From contig CAUJGJ010000135.1 of the NCBI GenBank assembly GCA_963170055.1, positions 858,001 to 922,000 of the forward strand: a stretch of 64,000 nt of DNA, in the 5' to 3' direction. The position numbers were made by a program, and so were the translations under genes. The stretch is from Halisarca cf. caerulea (Eukaryota > Porifera > Demospongiae > Chondrillida > Halisarcidae). Of the stretch, positions 54,601-64,000 are shown piece after piece; position 1 is the stretch's first letter, and every line of letters starts with the position of its first letter. A model generated the notes under the pieces. That model worked only from the letters and a program-made list of their open reading frames with translations. It searched no databases and had not been told where the DNA came from.

Positions 54601-56553
54601 TCTTGTTCTCTAACTATAACTTTATAAATGCCATTGGATTGGACAATATCCCCTCCAAAGTCTGCCCTATTTTTTGGTACTTCCCTCATAGCATTCACCA
54701 AGAAGGATGGTGGAATAAGACCAATCACTGTTGGCAACGTCGTTTGGCAGCTAAGTGCTATAGTTCTTGTGTCTTGGATAAGGTGAGTACCTACCTTCTT
54801 CCACTCCAGCTCGGGTATGGGATTCCAAGAGGTGCCAAGGCAATTGTACACTCAGTTAGGAGCTTTTTACATCATTCCGAGAGCAGTCATTGTATTTTGA
54901 AGCTGGATTTCCAAAATTTAATAGCCTTTAATTCCCTAAGGAGAGACCAAATACTCCAGGCTGTCTCTGATGTAGCCCTAAGCTATATCCATTTGTTCAT
55001 GCAGCATATGGTAGGCCATCATCACATTTCCACGGGGAAACCACCATTCTCCCTCAAGAGGGTGTCCAACAGGGAGATCTGCTGAGTCCCATGCTCTTTT
55101 GTTTGACCATCCATCAAAAATCAAAAATCTCAAATCGGAACTTAAGATTTTCTACCTCTATGATGGCACCTTGGGAGGCACTCCTTCCAACATCATCCAA
55201 GATCTGGAATCCATTGAGAATATTGGAAGAGCCACGGGGCTCCAGCTCAATAGGAGCAAGACACAAGTAATCAGCAAAGACAGGCAGTCCCAAGAGAGGA
55301 TCTTGGATGTGTCCATGACCTTTTCACTGAAGACTCCATGCAACAGTGAAGAGATATTGGGCTCTCCCATTGGAGACATCAGCGAGGTGTCTAAGGCTCT
55401 CCAAGGTAAGTCCAATCTCCTTGAACTCTTGGGTGAAAAAATGCGTGATCTCCCTGCTCATGAAGGATTTTTCCTCCTTAAGCATTCCTTAGCAATCCCG
55501 AAGATTCTTTTCCTACTCTGGACAGCTCCCTACTACCTATCCTCACAACTCTTAGTCTATGACAACCTCATAAGGAGACTGCTCAGTGACATTACTAATG
55601 TTCACCTAGAGCAAGACACTATATACATGGCTCCAAGCAACCCTACCAACCAGTAATAGGGGTACAGGTATACGCAGAGCATCTCAGCTGGCAACTTCTG
55701 CCTTTCTGGCCTCGGCTGTGGGATGTTCAGACCTTATCTGCTGCATTCTGCCAACATGTTGCCCCCCCAATCTCGTCTGACCTTATGGAATCTGCACTCA
55801 CTATCTGGGGTAATGATCACAAAGAACCTCGCCCAACTGGCTCCTCAGCTACACTACAGAAATCCTGGGACTTACCCAAGATAAAAGCTACCTATGAATC
55901 TCTATTGAATTCAGCCCCAGATGCATCATCTAGAGCCAGATTGCTCTCAGTAGCCTGCAACGAATCTGGAGCCTGGCTGAATGCTCCCCCAGTCACCTCC
56001 TTAATTAGACTTACGTATGGACAATGAAGTTATCCGTATAGCCTTGGGCCTTTGTCTAGGACTCCCCATCTATGACCCACACCCCTGCTCTCAATGCAAC
56101 CAGGAGATTGGCAGACTAGGTACTCATGGCCTGAGTTGTCACTTCTGGAAGGGACGCCACTCTCGACATGCTGCAGTCAATGATATCATCAAAAGGTCAC
56201 TTGCCTCCCTGAAGATCTCCTCTCACCTAGAACCCTCTGGTTTGTACAGATCAGATGGTAAATGGCCAGACGGGGCAACCATTGTTCCTTGGAAGCAGGG
56301 CAGGATCCTTGTTTGGGATGCCACTTGTCCAGATACCTTAGCTCCATCTCACCAGGTCGTAGCCAATGATGCAGAAAACAAGAACTTATACCAAGTACTC
56401 CCATCTGGAATCAACCCACATCTTTGTGCCTGTGGCATGCAGTTGAGACCCTATATAGGAGCTTTCGGGAGGGATGCCAAAGCCTTCATTCAAGACCTTG
56501 GCCAGCTGCTCATTATACCACCACTTCAGACCCCATGTCCAGGGCATTTTTAG
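54600..56553 (+). pseudogene. YLDD-type retrotransposon, copy C
   Basis: Begins in the RT fingers (VCPIFW, then GGIRPITVG in a shifted frame) and continues with LLPLQLGYGIPRGA (54795), KLDFQNL, NSLRRD, a decayed GVQQGD, and an active site reading FYLYDGTLGG (55149), with the first catalytic Asp replaced by Tyr. The C-terminal part has the knuckle CSQC ... HGLSC (56089) and the nuclease-like SDGKWPDG ... WDATCPD (56254-56332). Multiple frameshifts, and the 5' end is missing. It ends at 56553 without an AT microsatellite, unlike copies A, B and D. Confidence 0.85.
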
Positions 56554-56837
56554 GTTGGAGAATTGCTGTCACCATCCAGTGTGGAAATGCTGCCTCTATT
56601 CTTGGATCCTGTGTTGCATGTGATTTTTGTGTTTGTGATTAGTATGATTTTTGTTGTGGTTGAGTTCAGTTTGTGTTTAGCAGTAATGGTAATCTGTTTT
56701 GAGCCTGTGCTCAGTAATTTTAGTTTGTTTGTGTTGAGTTTGTGTTTAGTTGTTGTCTAGTAGTGTTAATCTGTTTCGAACCTGTGTTTAGCAATTTTTG
56801 TTTAATCAATAATATAATTGATATAAAATAATAATTA
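56554..56837. other. T/G-rich trailer behind copy C
   Basis: Repeats of TTTGTGTTTAGT-like sequence and AATCTGTTT(T/C)GA(A/G)CCTGTG (56690 and 56769) suggest a decayed short tandem repeat in the 3' untranslated region. No gene. Confidence 0.4.
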
Positions 56838-57890
56838 TACCCTTTCGTGATGATGCAGGATAATAATATACTATAATGCATCATATTTCATAATGATGCA
56901 TATTATGATAATATACCCTTGACATTGTCACCCTTTTGTCTGAGTGCAATTATGGGCAATTCGGACACACTGGGTGATCTCTCGTCGGACTGGGTCACAT
57001 AAACTGGGTCAAAAAACCTGTCTTGGATGAGCACCATAGGCACTGTTGCATGTTTGAGTATCTTCTATCATTGTACACAGCATAGAGTAGTCTGGCATAG
57101 CTCCGACCCAATATCTCCAGACTAAGTACAGTGCATGGAACTGCTTAGACTAGTACATACCTCCAAGGGGAGACAAAATCATTACTTCTTACCAGAGGTA
57201 TTTATTATCAGCGCAGATTTATGTACTGTATGTTTTGGAGGGGGCAGAATGAGGAGTACTTATATACTATCCGGGAGTACTCACTAACCCAGGTAATTGT
57301 CGCATACCCTTTCGATCGAGGAGAGATTTCGTGTCAAAAATTTCCAATGTTGGCCTTAATCGAGCAATACCCCAATTATAGTGTATGGGATTCTCGATCC
57401 AACAGTAAACCTCGCTTACGCTCAGTGATTATATACTAGTTGCGAACACAGTTCAGAACATCGTGTAATTGTGTTACTGAATTGTGACACATGATACTAA
57501 ATGACTGCTGCATGCAGTATAAATCCGGAATTGACACCCTTTCAATCAAAAACAGATAATGATGCATATATGATGCTATACCCTTTCATCATGATGCATG
57601 ATGATATATTATTATATTGTTATTTTATACTTCATAGTGATATACACTCTTGACAATGTCACCCTTAACTTGTCTGAGTGTAATTACGAACAAATCGAAA
57701 ACACTGGGTGATCTCTCGTCGGATTGAACAATAAGCTGAGTGAATTCAAACCCATCTTGGATTACACCATAGATACTGTTGTTTCAGTATCTTCTATGAC
57801 TGCACACAGCTGCATAGAGTAATATGCGTAGCTCATGCAGAGCCAATCTCGCTAGCAAATAGAGTACCGCAAGCACTAGGTACCGTCACT
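56838..57890. repeat. Direct duplication, ~310-bp copies 740 bp apart
   Basis: The sequence TACCCTTTCGTGATGATGCA ... (56838-57150) recurs at 57577-57890 with shared blocks CACTGGGTGATCTCTCGTCG (56967 and 57703), GACATTGTCACCC/GACAATGTCACCC and AGTATCTTCTAT. Identity is perhaps 75 percent. No coding content is seen. The stretch between copies has short frames only. Confidence 0.8.
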
Positions 57891-58099
57891 CCAATACCTA
57901 CATCACAAATGTCACATGATATTAAGTGGCTGTGCAAATGACTCTTACTATGGCCAACGTTTAGTGTGTATCTTTAATTAAAACCCAACAATCAAAGTTT
58001 CTAATTATTTTTAAAGTTACTTTTTTGAGGATATTTTTGGACTTGTATAGTCTTGGAACTGAGGAGATCGTTGGGTTGATTACACATTATTATTATTCA

Positions 58100-58950
58100 A
58101 TATATTATAATGGATACAAATTTAAAATGAAGGGAGGGTTTTCAGCTGATCTCAGATCTTCAAGATCACAAAAATTGGACAAATATTGGTTGGTGATGGG
58201 AGACAAAGTTGAAGATGATCCTGAGGGTTCTATCGTGCCTCCAGGTAAATCTCCCTTGGTGGAGGACTGTTGGACAGTAATTTAGGACATGTTTTGCTGT
58301 GCATGCAGGTGGACTGATTGCACAGGGGGCAGGAAGGGGAGATGCGCATGTTCCAACAAGCTAAACTGGTAGGACTTGGTAAGGAATCAATTGATGGCCT
58401 TGCAAGGAAAGACAATCGACCAGCTGGGAGGCCAAACATGAGGCGCTTCCAAACTGGAGTGGAGTCTTCCAGGGTAATTGTATCCAGAAATTTCCTGTGC
58501 ATCTGTAAGCCGTACAGATGGTTGTTCCGATGATAGGAGTGGGAAGCAAGAAGGTTCTCCTTCGTTAGTCGACGGCATGCAGGCAGCATGTGAGCTACAT
58601 TATAGAAGAAGTGGCATAGTACTGATTGACTCTTAATTTAGCTTGCTTAATAGCATCCAGACTAGCTGGGCAGAGGAGATGCTTTAGTATGGGTGTGATG
58701 TCTTGGACAAGTGGGTCATGCAGGCAATGTTTCAACCATGTGTAATAAAGAGAGTTGGGCCTCTTCACGGTAGTGAAGGAGGTATTTGATGTTCAGTGAG
58801 TGAGACTTGGCTGTCAGCATCTTAGGCTCTTACATTTTTTTTCTCGGATATGTGGAAGTGTAACATGAGGTGGAGGCTTCTCCAAAGGGAGATATTGTGG
58901 TGCTTTTGACCTTGCCAGTTCCCATTTTCTGCAATCAGAGATCAATGTTC
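58100..58950 (-). pseudogene. R2/NeSL-like retroelement remnant
   Basis: On the minus strand 58589-58230 reads through KRLMFGLPAGRLSFLARPSI, then LPSPTSLACWNMR, then a zinc knuckle S-C-P-L-C-N-Q-S-T-C-M-H-S-K-T-C, characteristic of the region between reverse transcriptase and endonuclease in R2/NeSL/Hero-like elements. Upstream (58600-58800) the pieces YLLHYREEAQ and LHMVETLPA are recognisable between stops. The endonuclease core is missing after about 58130. Heavily decayed. Confidence 0.6.
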
Positions 58951-59569
58951 TCAGCTAGGTGACCGTAGAGAGGCCTGTCACGCAGTTAACCGTCCCCCCA
59001 CAAGAGGGTCCCCCCGGACCGTTTTCGTGCATTAGCGGTAACGGTGAGGCGCTGATGGTCCTACCCAACTATAAAGTGTCCTCCTAGTTGATGCTGTCTG
59101 CACAATCGAGACCACGCGAAAGTGGATTTCTATGGACGTTGAGGTGAAAAGGGTCTCATAACACTGGGAGATACGTTCATCCCTTAAAATAAATGAAGTT
59201 CTGCGTATGTAAAACAGCTCAGTGTGCATTGGCTCTACTTAAGTGTTCACAGGTGGCTCAAATGGTCAGTCTTTTGCTAAAGATAAGTTGCCACAGTGTA
59301 ATTTGCAAAAGTATCCTACATTTTCCCTTCTAGATCTGCACTGATCTTTACTGCCCAGGTGAGCGGAGGAGTTGTTTGGTCTAGATCTATAGATATGCGA
59401 GCAGAAGATGTAGTGTCCCCTCTTGCATCCCAATATAGTGTGTAGAGGGCAACTGTTTGCAACTACTGTAACAGTAAATGTATAGTGTACTGTACTCTAT
59501 TACACACATTCAATTATTATAATAACATTGCTATAAATGTATAATGCGAACAAAATAACAGAAAATTTA
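58951..59569. other. No gene recognised; GC-richer island near 59 kb
   Basis: Around 58975-59060 the sequence GTCCCCCCGGACCGTTTTCG and neighbours are richer in CpG than the surroundings. I tested it by eye for tRNA or 5S rRNA landmarks and found none. Confidence 0.3.
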
Positions 59570-59840
59570 TACAAGCGATTCGAGTTTCGTGGGCCGCCTA
59601 CGGCCCTGGAAACTCAAATTGCTTAATTGGAAATCGTCGTTATTTACTAAAATAATACTTCGAAGAACTCTTCTGGTCTAAAAGACTCTTTGCTGATAAA
59701 ATCAGGAGCTAATGAATGAATTTCACCGAAATAATATTATAGCCGATTATGTACCGACTTCGCGTCCGCCATGTTGTTGACATATACATATATTTATATA
59801 ATTAGACATATATAGACATCGTTCCGGACGTTCCGGTGAA
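59570..59840. mobile_element. Second copy of the 51.1-kb MITE family
   Basis: GTGGGCCGCCTACGGCCCTG, then AAAGACTCTTTGCTGA, ATAGC(C/T)GA..TTTAGTACCG-like and ATGTTGTTGACA follow in the same order as in 51240-51440. The perfect terminal repeats are lost, leaving ATCGTTCCGGACGTTCCGGT on the right. It is an older copy adjoining retroelement copy D. Confidence 0.7.
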
Positions 59841-59883
59841 AGTAAAAATAATAATATTATAGGGAAGACATTGAGGCTGAATA

Positions 59884-60697
59884 CTCATCTCTGTTGTCCA
59901 CTGCAGATGAACTTTCAAGAGGCCGCCAGCATCCTTCCAGGAGAAAAGAGGCTGGAGCCTGGCTTTGTGCCCCACCTGTATCTTCCCTTGGTCTGCGGAT
60001 GGAGGATGATACGGTGCGGATTGCTGCCGTTCTTCAACTTGGAGCTCCACTCTGTAACCCACACACATGCACATGTACACAATGTAGCTATGAGGTGGAT
60101 GCCTCTGGTACTCATGGTTTATGCATTGTAGACGGAGTGCTGGCCACCACCCAAGACATGCTGCCCTCAACACACTCATCGAAAACACACTGCATGGTTT
60201 CTGTTGAGATTCTGTCCATTCTAGAACCGGCAGGTCTTTTAATTCAGGTCAGATGGCAAGCGAGTGGATGGTGTCACAGTTGTGCCATGGAAGTCTGGTC
60301 GTGTACTAGCTTGGGATGTCACCTGCAGTGATATTTTGCTCCATCCAACTCTTCTGCGGCTGCCTCTGGCACTGGTATTGTTGCCAGACGAAGTGAGGAG
60401 AGGAAGGAAGCTCTATATCGCGAGCTGGAATCATCACATATTTTTGTTCCAATCACTATTGAAACATCAGGTGTTTTTGGAGACAAAGCAATGCGATTTT
60501 TAAAGGAAGTAGGACACCACATCAGATCAATGACCCAATTGCAAGATCCACAATCATTCCACTACTTATGCCAACAAGTTAGTGTTTGTGTACAGAAATT
60601 TGACTCAGTGTGTATTAGGTTCTTGTTAACTTGTGTAACATTAGCTTGTTTTGACTTGTGCCCTAGGTTCTTGTTGTCATGTGTACTATATATATGA
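59884..60697 (+). pseudogene. YLDD-type retrotransposon, copy D (3' end only)
   Basis: Begins in the region before the knuckle (EAGAWLCAPPVSSLGLRMED, 59949) and includes CTCTQCSYEVDASGTHGLC (60068), then frameshifts. The nuclease-like block [18 protein letters not shown] ... WDVTCSD (60249-60330) and the C-terminal [19 protein letters not shown] (60446) follow, closest to copy B in wording. The reverse transcriptase is absent. The frame ends at 60697 before A-rich and AT-repeat sequence. Confidence 0.82.
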
Positions 60698-60699
60698 AT

Positions 60700-60764
60700 A
60701 AAATTATATAATAAATAAATAAATAAAAGAAAAAAGAAAAAAAGAAATATATATATATATTTTT

Positions 60765-60813
<49 letters not shown>
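60700..60813. repeat. A-rich tail and (AT)n microsatellite behind copy D
   Basis: AATAAATAAATAAA (60711) is followed by AAAGAAAAA runs, then AT runs at 60748-60760 and 60770-60813. This is the same kind of AT tract that follows copies A and B. Confidence 0.9.
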
Positions 60814-60820
<7 letters not shown>

Positions 60821-61429
60821 GCCACTTATATGTAAATTAAACAATCATGTAAAATTAAAAATTATAATAATATTTTTAAAAATATAAAAATATAATAAAA
60901 TAACAATATTTTTTCTCATAATAATATTATTGTAATATTGCATGTATATTAGTCATCATACATGCATAATATTATAATTATCAGGGTATATACATATTCA
61001 TGGATGTAGAGCACATGTATAATATCATGAATATAGCACTAAATGTTTTAAGGAGCTTCTATATATATAGCTTTAACATTTTTCTAGGATGACTGCGCAG
61101 GAGCGCGAAATTTGTGCACCATGAAAAATGGCATACTGGTTTGAAGTAGCAGCTGACAAACCCATAATATCTATATAATATTATCTGCAACATTATATTT
61201 CAAAAGTGCGTGGCCAACCACAAATTCAGAATGAGCTCCTCAAGAGTTTAGTATAGTATTCGCGCATATACAGGGCACAGATTCATGCAGGGCATATTAT
61301 ATTCGTGCTCGATCGTATATACATGCAGTAAGCTATAGGCTAGTGCTAATACTATTATTAATCTGCATGTATAGGGCACATAATTATTCATACAATTAAT
61401 AAGTATTATATAAGGCACACTATTTTCTA
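60814..61429. other. AT-rich, no gene
   Basis: Very AT-rich sequence with many ATAATATTAT words; no open frame or repeat structure of note. GTGCACCATGAAAAATGGCA near 61116 is isolated. Confidence 0.35.
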
Positions 61430-61805
61430 TATGTGGGGCCGCTTATACTTATGCATATAAGGCACATATTCCTGTATATATATGTGGGGCACATATATAT
61501 TCGAGGGATCCTGCATGTGGGGAACATATATCCCTGCATGTGGGGAATATATCCCTGCATGTGGGGAACATAATTCCTGCATGTGGGGAACGTATCCCTG
61601 CATGTGGGGAACATATAATTCCTGCATGTGGGGAACATATCCCTGCTTGTGGGGAACATAATTCCTGCATGTGGGGAACATATATTTCCTGCATGTGGGT
61701 AACATAATTCCTGCATGTGGGGAACATATCCCTGCATGTGGGGAACATAATTCCTGCATGTGGGGAACATATCCCTGCATGTGGGTATATTCCTGCATGG
61801 GGCAC
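61430..61805. repeat. Minisatellite around CCTGCATGTGGGGAACATA
   Basis: About 15 tandem copies of a 20-26-bp unit (CCTGCATGTGGGGAACATA plus TCC or ATTCC). The left end is more diverged (GGCACATATT forms). It produces long His/Pro/Cys frames on all three minus-strand frames, which are not genes. Confidence 0.95.
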
Positions 61806-63011
61806 ATACTAAATTATTAAATGCTATAAAATTTAGTCAGATAGAGTGTTATCACATTCAACTCTCAGTCAGAAGTACAGTATACATGCACCTGCTCCAA
61901 ACATTCAAAATGCATAATAACTAGTATTAAGCAAAATTATAATTTGTCTACTTACAGAACTATAACCTGTGCATACTATTAATACAAAATACAACTATAA
62001 GCATGTACAACAGTGAAGACCGGCTCACTATTTTTGTTACAAAATATTATACAAACTTACAGTCTCTAGTATAAATTGTATAGCGCCAATAGACTAGTAA
62101 AAGCTACACATGCTTTATAAATCATATTATAGCAATCGTCACATTCTTGATGCTTTAGGGTAAATAGATCCTGTATTCCTGAAATTACTTGCAAGCCTAC
62201 ACATGAATAATTGGATGTGAATAAAAGAGAATAGTGCAATTTTACATCAATGAACACCCATATGTAGGTAATGCAGTTAACCCTCTCTATAAAGGACACT
62301 TTGGCACCAAACAACCATTTCTGATATGTTCATCCATATATAGGCTGGGGTGTAACCAAAACAGGTATTCTGTTGATATTTAAACAATTATCAAACATCA
62401 TAATATGGGAATGTTTAGCAATACAAAAAAATGACAGCCACCATATCATGTTGACCTTGTGAGCAAAAACACTCAATATCCAATGGCCATCACATGAGTG
62501 CTTGGAAATTTGCGTAGTACTAAATTTCGCAAACACAGGCAGTTGAGGATTTCAGTGAATCAAATTTTCACCAACATAGGCAGCTGGGGTTTTAAACTTT
62601 CACAGAATACATCTATTTCCAGATCCATACACATGAACCGCACAGGGGCATTATAGCACTTTTTGGAAGTTGGGGATTACAGGCGACAAAGTTATGGTAT
62701 TTGTGGAATTTGTCAAATTTTACCTATACGTCATTACCAACAGAAGTTAAACGTTTTAATACGTCATCAGTAGCGGGCACTTACAGTGGTTTAGCGATAG
62801 CAGAATCTTTCGAATCTTATCGGCTTTGAAAAGGCAAAAAGCCGTTTCGTGCCTTAATAAGTTTTGTTTAGGTATTTATAAAAGCACATCAATGTTCAGT
62901 CACAATGTTCAAGCTACACTAGTACCGTCAAAAAGGACCAGGTACCGCCGATATCGACCTTCCCACCTCGAACAATCGTTGCAATGTAAGAAAGTGCTGT
63001 GACGGGTAGGA
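61806..63011. other. No gene recognised
   Basis: AT-rich sequence. GTTAACCCTCTCTATAAAGGACA (62277) resembles a pogo/Tigger-type end, without a partner found. Minus-strand frames at 62066 and 62330 have no recognisable domain. Confidence 0.3.
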
Positions 63012-63086
63012 TAGGTAGTAGGGAGCTGTCCGGAGGAGGAAAAGAATCTTTGGGATTGCTAAGGAATGCTTAAGGAGGAAAAATTC
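63012..63086 (-). mobile_element. 75-bp fragment of YLDD-type retrotransposon
   Basis: On the minus strand TTTTTCCTCCTTAAGCATTC and the next 50 bases match copy C at about 55468-55540 at over 90 percent, encoding LLKHSLAIPKILFLL. No other part of the element flanks it. It is closer to copy C than to A or B. Confidence 0.8.
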
Positions 63087-64000
63087 TATAATGAGCCTGT
63101 GCAGGTATTTGAAGATGATACAATCTTCTCTAAATATTTTTGTCACCCAATTTACAATAGGGGTGAAGAATGACCTTATCGACAAAATAGACAAAACCTG
63201 ACTTGAAATATATGAGATCTTGATTCAAAGGTAGATTTGATAAACTTGATAAAGGGCGTCCTCGTATTAGCTTGTTTGTGACAGATACAGCAAAACAAAA
63301 GCCATTTTTCGAACATGCTACATAACATAAGCATAATTTATCAACTTTCGCAGATTGAAACTATTTGCAGATGCAGAGTGCACCACTATGGTGGACGAGA
63401 AGGACACTTTCAAATTCGTAGCAAGGTCACTCTAATTTTGCTCGAATTAGCACTAATATCACCCGATTTTGCTCCAACAATTGCTCAAATTTACTCCAAT
63501 GTCACCCGATTATTTTGAATGAATCATATATATTACGTACATGCATGCTATAGTACAGTCCACTGATGTGTAGATATGCGTACCTATAGATGCAATGGAA
63601 CATACACACATGAAGTGAGTCACCATTTTCGCCTTTTTAGATGAATTCCAAAATATGTCACAACAAAATACATTATAAACACACATGTGATGTGCTTAAT
63701 TGGTACATGTGCTTATATTCATCAGTCAATCAATAATTACAGTGCACCATGCAATACGGTTCTAGGAAATACAACATTCCAATGAAGTACTTCACCTTAA
63801 TGAAAGCAACATATACATGCATAATAGTCAATAGTTACATGCTTCCGAATCGGGTTACCCACATGGAGCACATGCAGCTTGGATGTCACACTGTCTTGAC
63901 AATGTATTATTATAATTTTGATATTATTATAGCATCCGTTACCATGGTAATGGTACGATTATACAGCGATTTTATAATGTATTAAACTTGCCATGAGGAA
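63087..64000. other. No gene recognised
   Basis: Contains a small run of GCTCAAATTTACTCCAAT-like repeats (63435-63505, ACTCTAATTTTGCTC, CACCCGATTTTGCTCC, CACCCGATT), a short degenerate tandem repeat. No coding support. Confidence 0.3.

Noticed and set aside
58975..59060. GC-richer stretch as a tRNA or 5S rRNA gene
   Set aside because: No cloverleaf, no GTTCGANTC-type B box and no 5S internal control region could be found by eye.
61430..61805. Possible CRISPR array
   Set aside because: The units are contiguous with no unique spacers and the context is animal DNA; it is a minisatellite.
61420..61807. Three overlapping 116-126 codon minus-strand frames rich in His, Pro and Cys
   Set aside because: All three frames are open because of the minisatellite unit length; no gene signal.
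62827..62858. GAAAC with nearby hairpin as a further hammerhead
   Set aside because: There is no CTGANGA box at a suitable distance on the same strand.

Overview
The window reads as nuclear DNA of an invertebrate animal, most likely an early-branching one such as a sponge or cnidarian; the lineage is inferred, not proven. Coding sequence comes as short exons with GT/AG borders, there are many AT, CA and GA microsatellites, there is no operon-like packing, and the mobile elements (TTF-finger hAT, restriction-like-endonuclease retrotransposons, pogo-like MITEs) are of animal type.

1-24.3 kb, minus strand: an array of 12 exons, each coding for one calcium-binding EGF-like domain with symmetric 1-1 intron phases. 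It is the inner part of a secreted or cell-surface multi-EGF protein whose two ends are not seen. The left 5.2 kb is four near-identical tandem units of about 1.31 kb (one EGF exon plus intron each). Further right are an older duplicated block and a 365-bp tandem duplication of one exon. Introns hold a decayed hAT transposon (11.69-14.33 kb), a pogo-like MITE (15.2 kb) and two antisense copies, A and B, of a retrotransposon with a YLDD reverse transcriptase and a nuclease-like C-terminus (16.55-22.3 kb). B is nearly intact.

24.3-43 kb: mostly repeats. These include a 137-bp-arm palindrome whose arms each carry a hammerhead-ribozyme-like core (25.6-26.0 kb), a second large inverted repeat next to a perfect NRF-1-type palindrome (27.8-28.7 kb), two adjoining R2/NeSL-like retroelement remnants (30.0-34.6 kb), a long-TIR DNA transposon with CRE palindromes (37.3-38.7 kb), a possible minus-strand gene (35.1-35.5 kb), a probable signal-peptide exon (40.3-40.5 kb) and a large CA microsatellite behind it.

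43-64 kb: a retroelement graveyard: an FADDATA-type element (43.8-45.8 kb), a CR1/L2/jockey-like LINE (51.5-53.3 kb), copies C and D of the YLDD family (54.6-56.6 and 59.9-60.7 kb), several MITEs, a 740-bp-spaced direct duplication and a minisatellite (61.5-61.8 kb). No complete single-copy gene was recognised there.

The most unusual signals are three hammerhead-like cores. One lies in a 219-bp insertion with a 12-bp target duplication whose empty site is preserved in the older duplicated block. Others are the expanding EGF exon array and the recurrent association of the YLDD retroelement with AT microsatellites.
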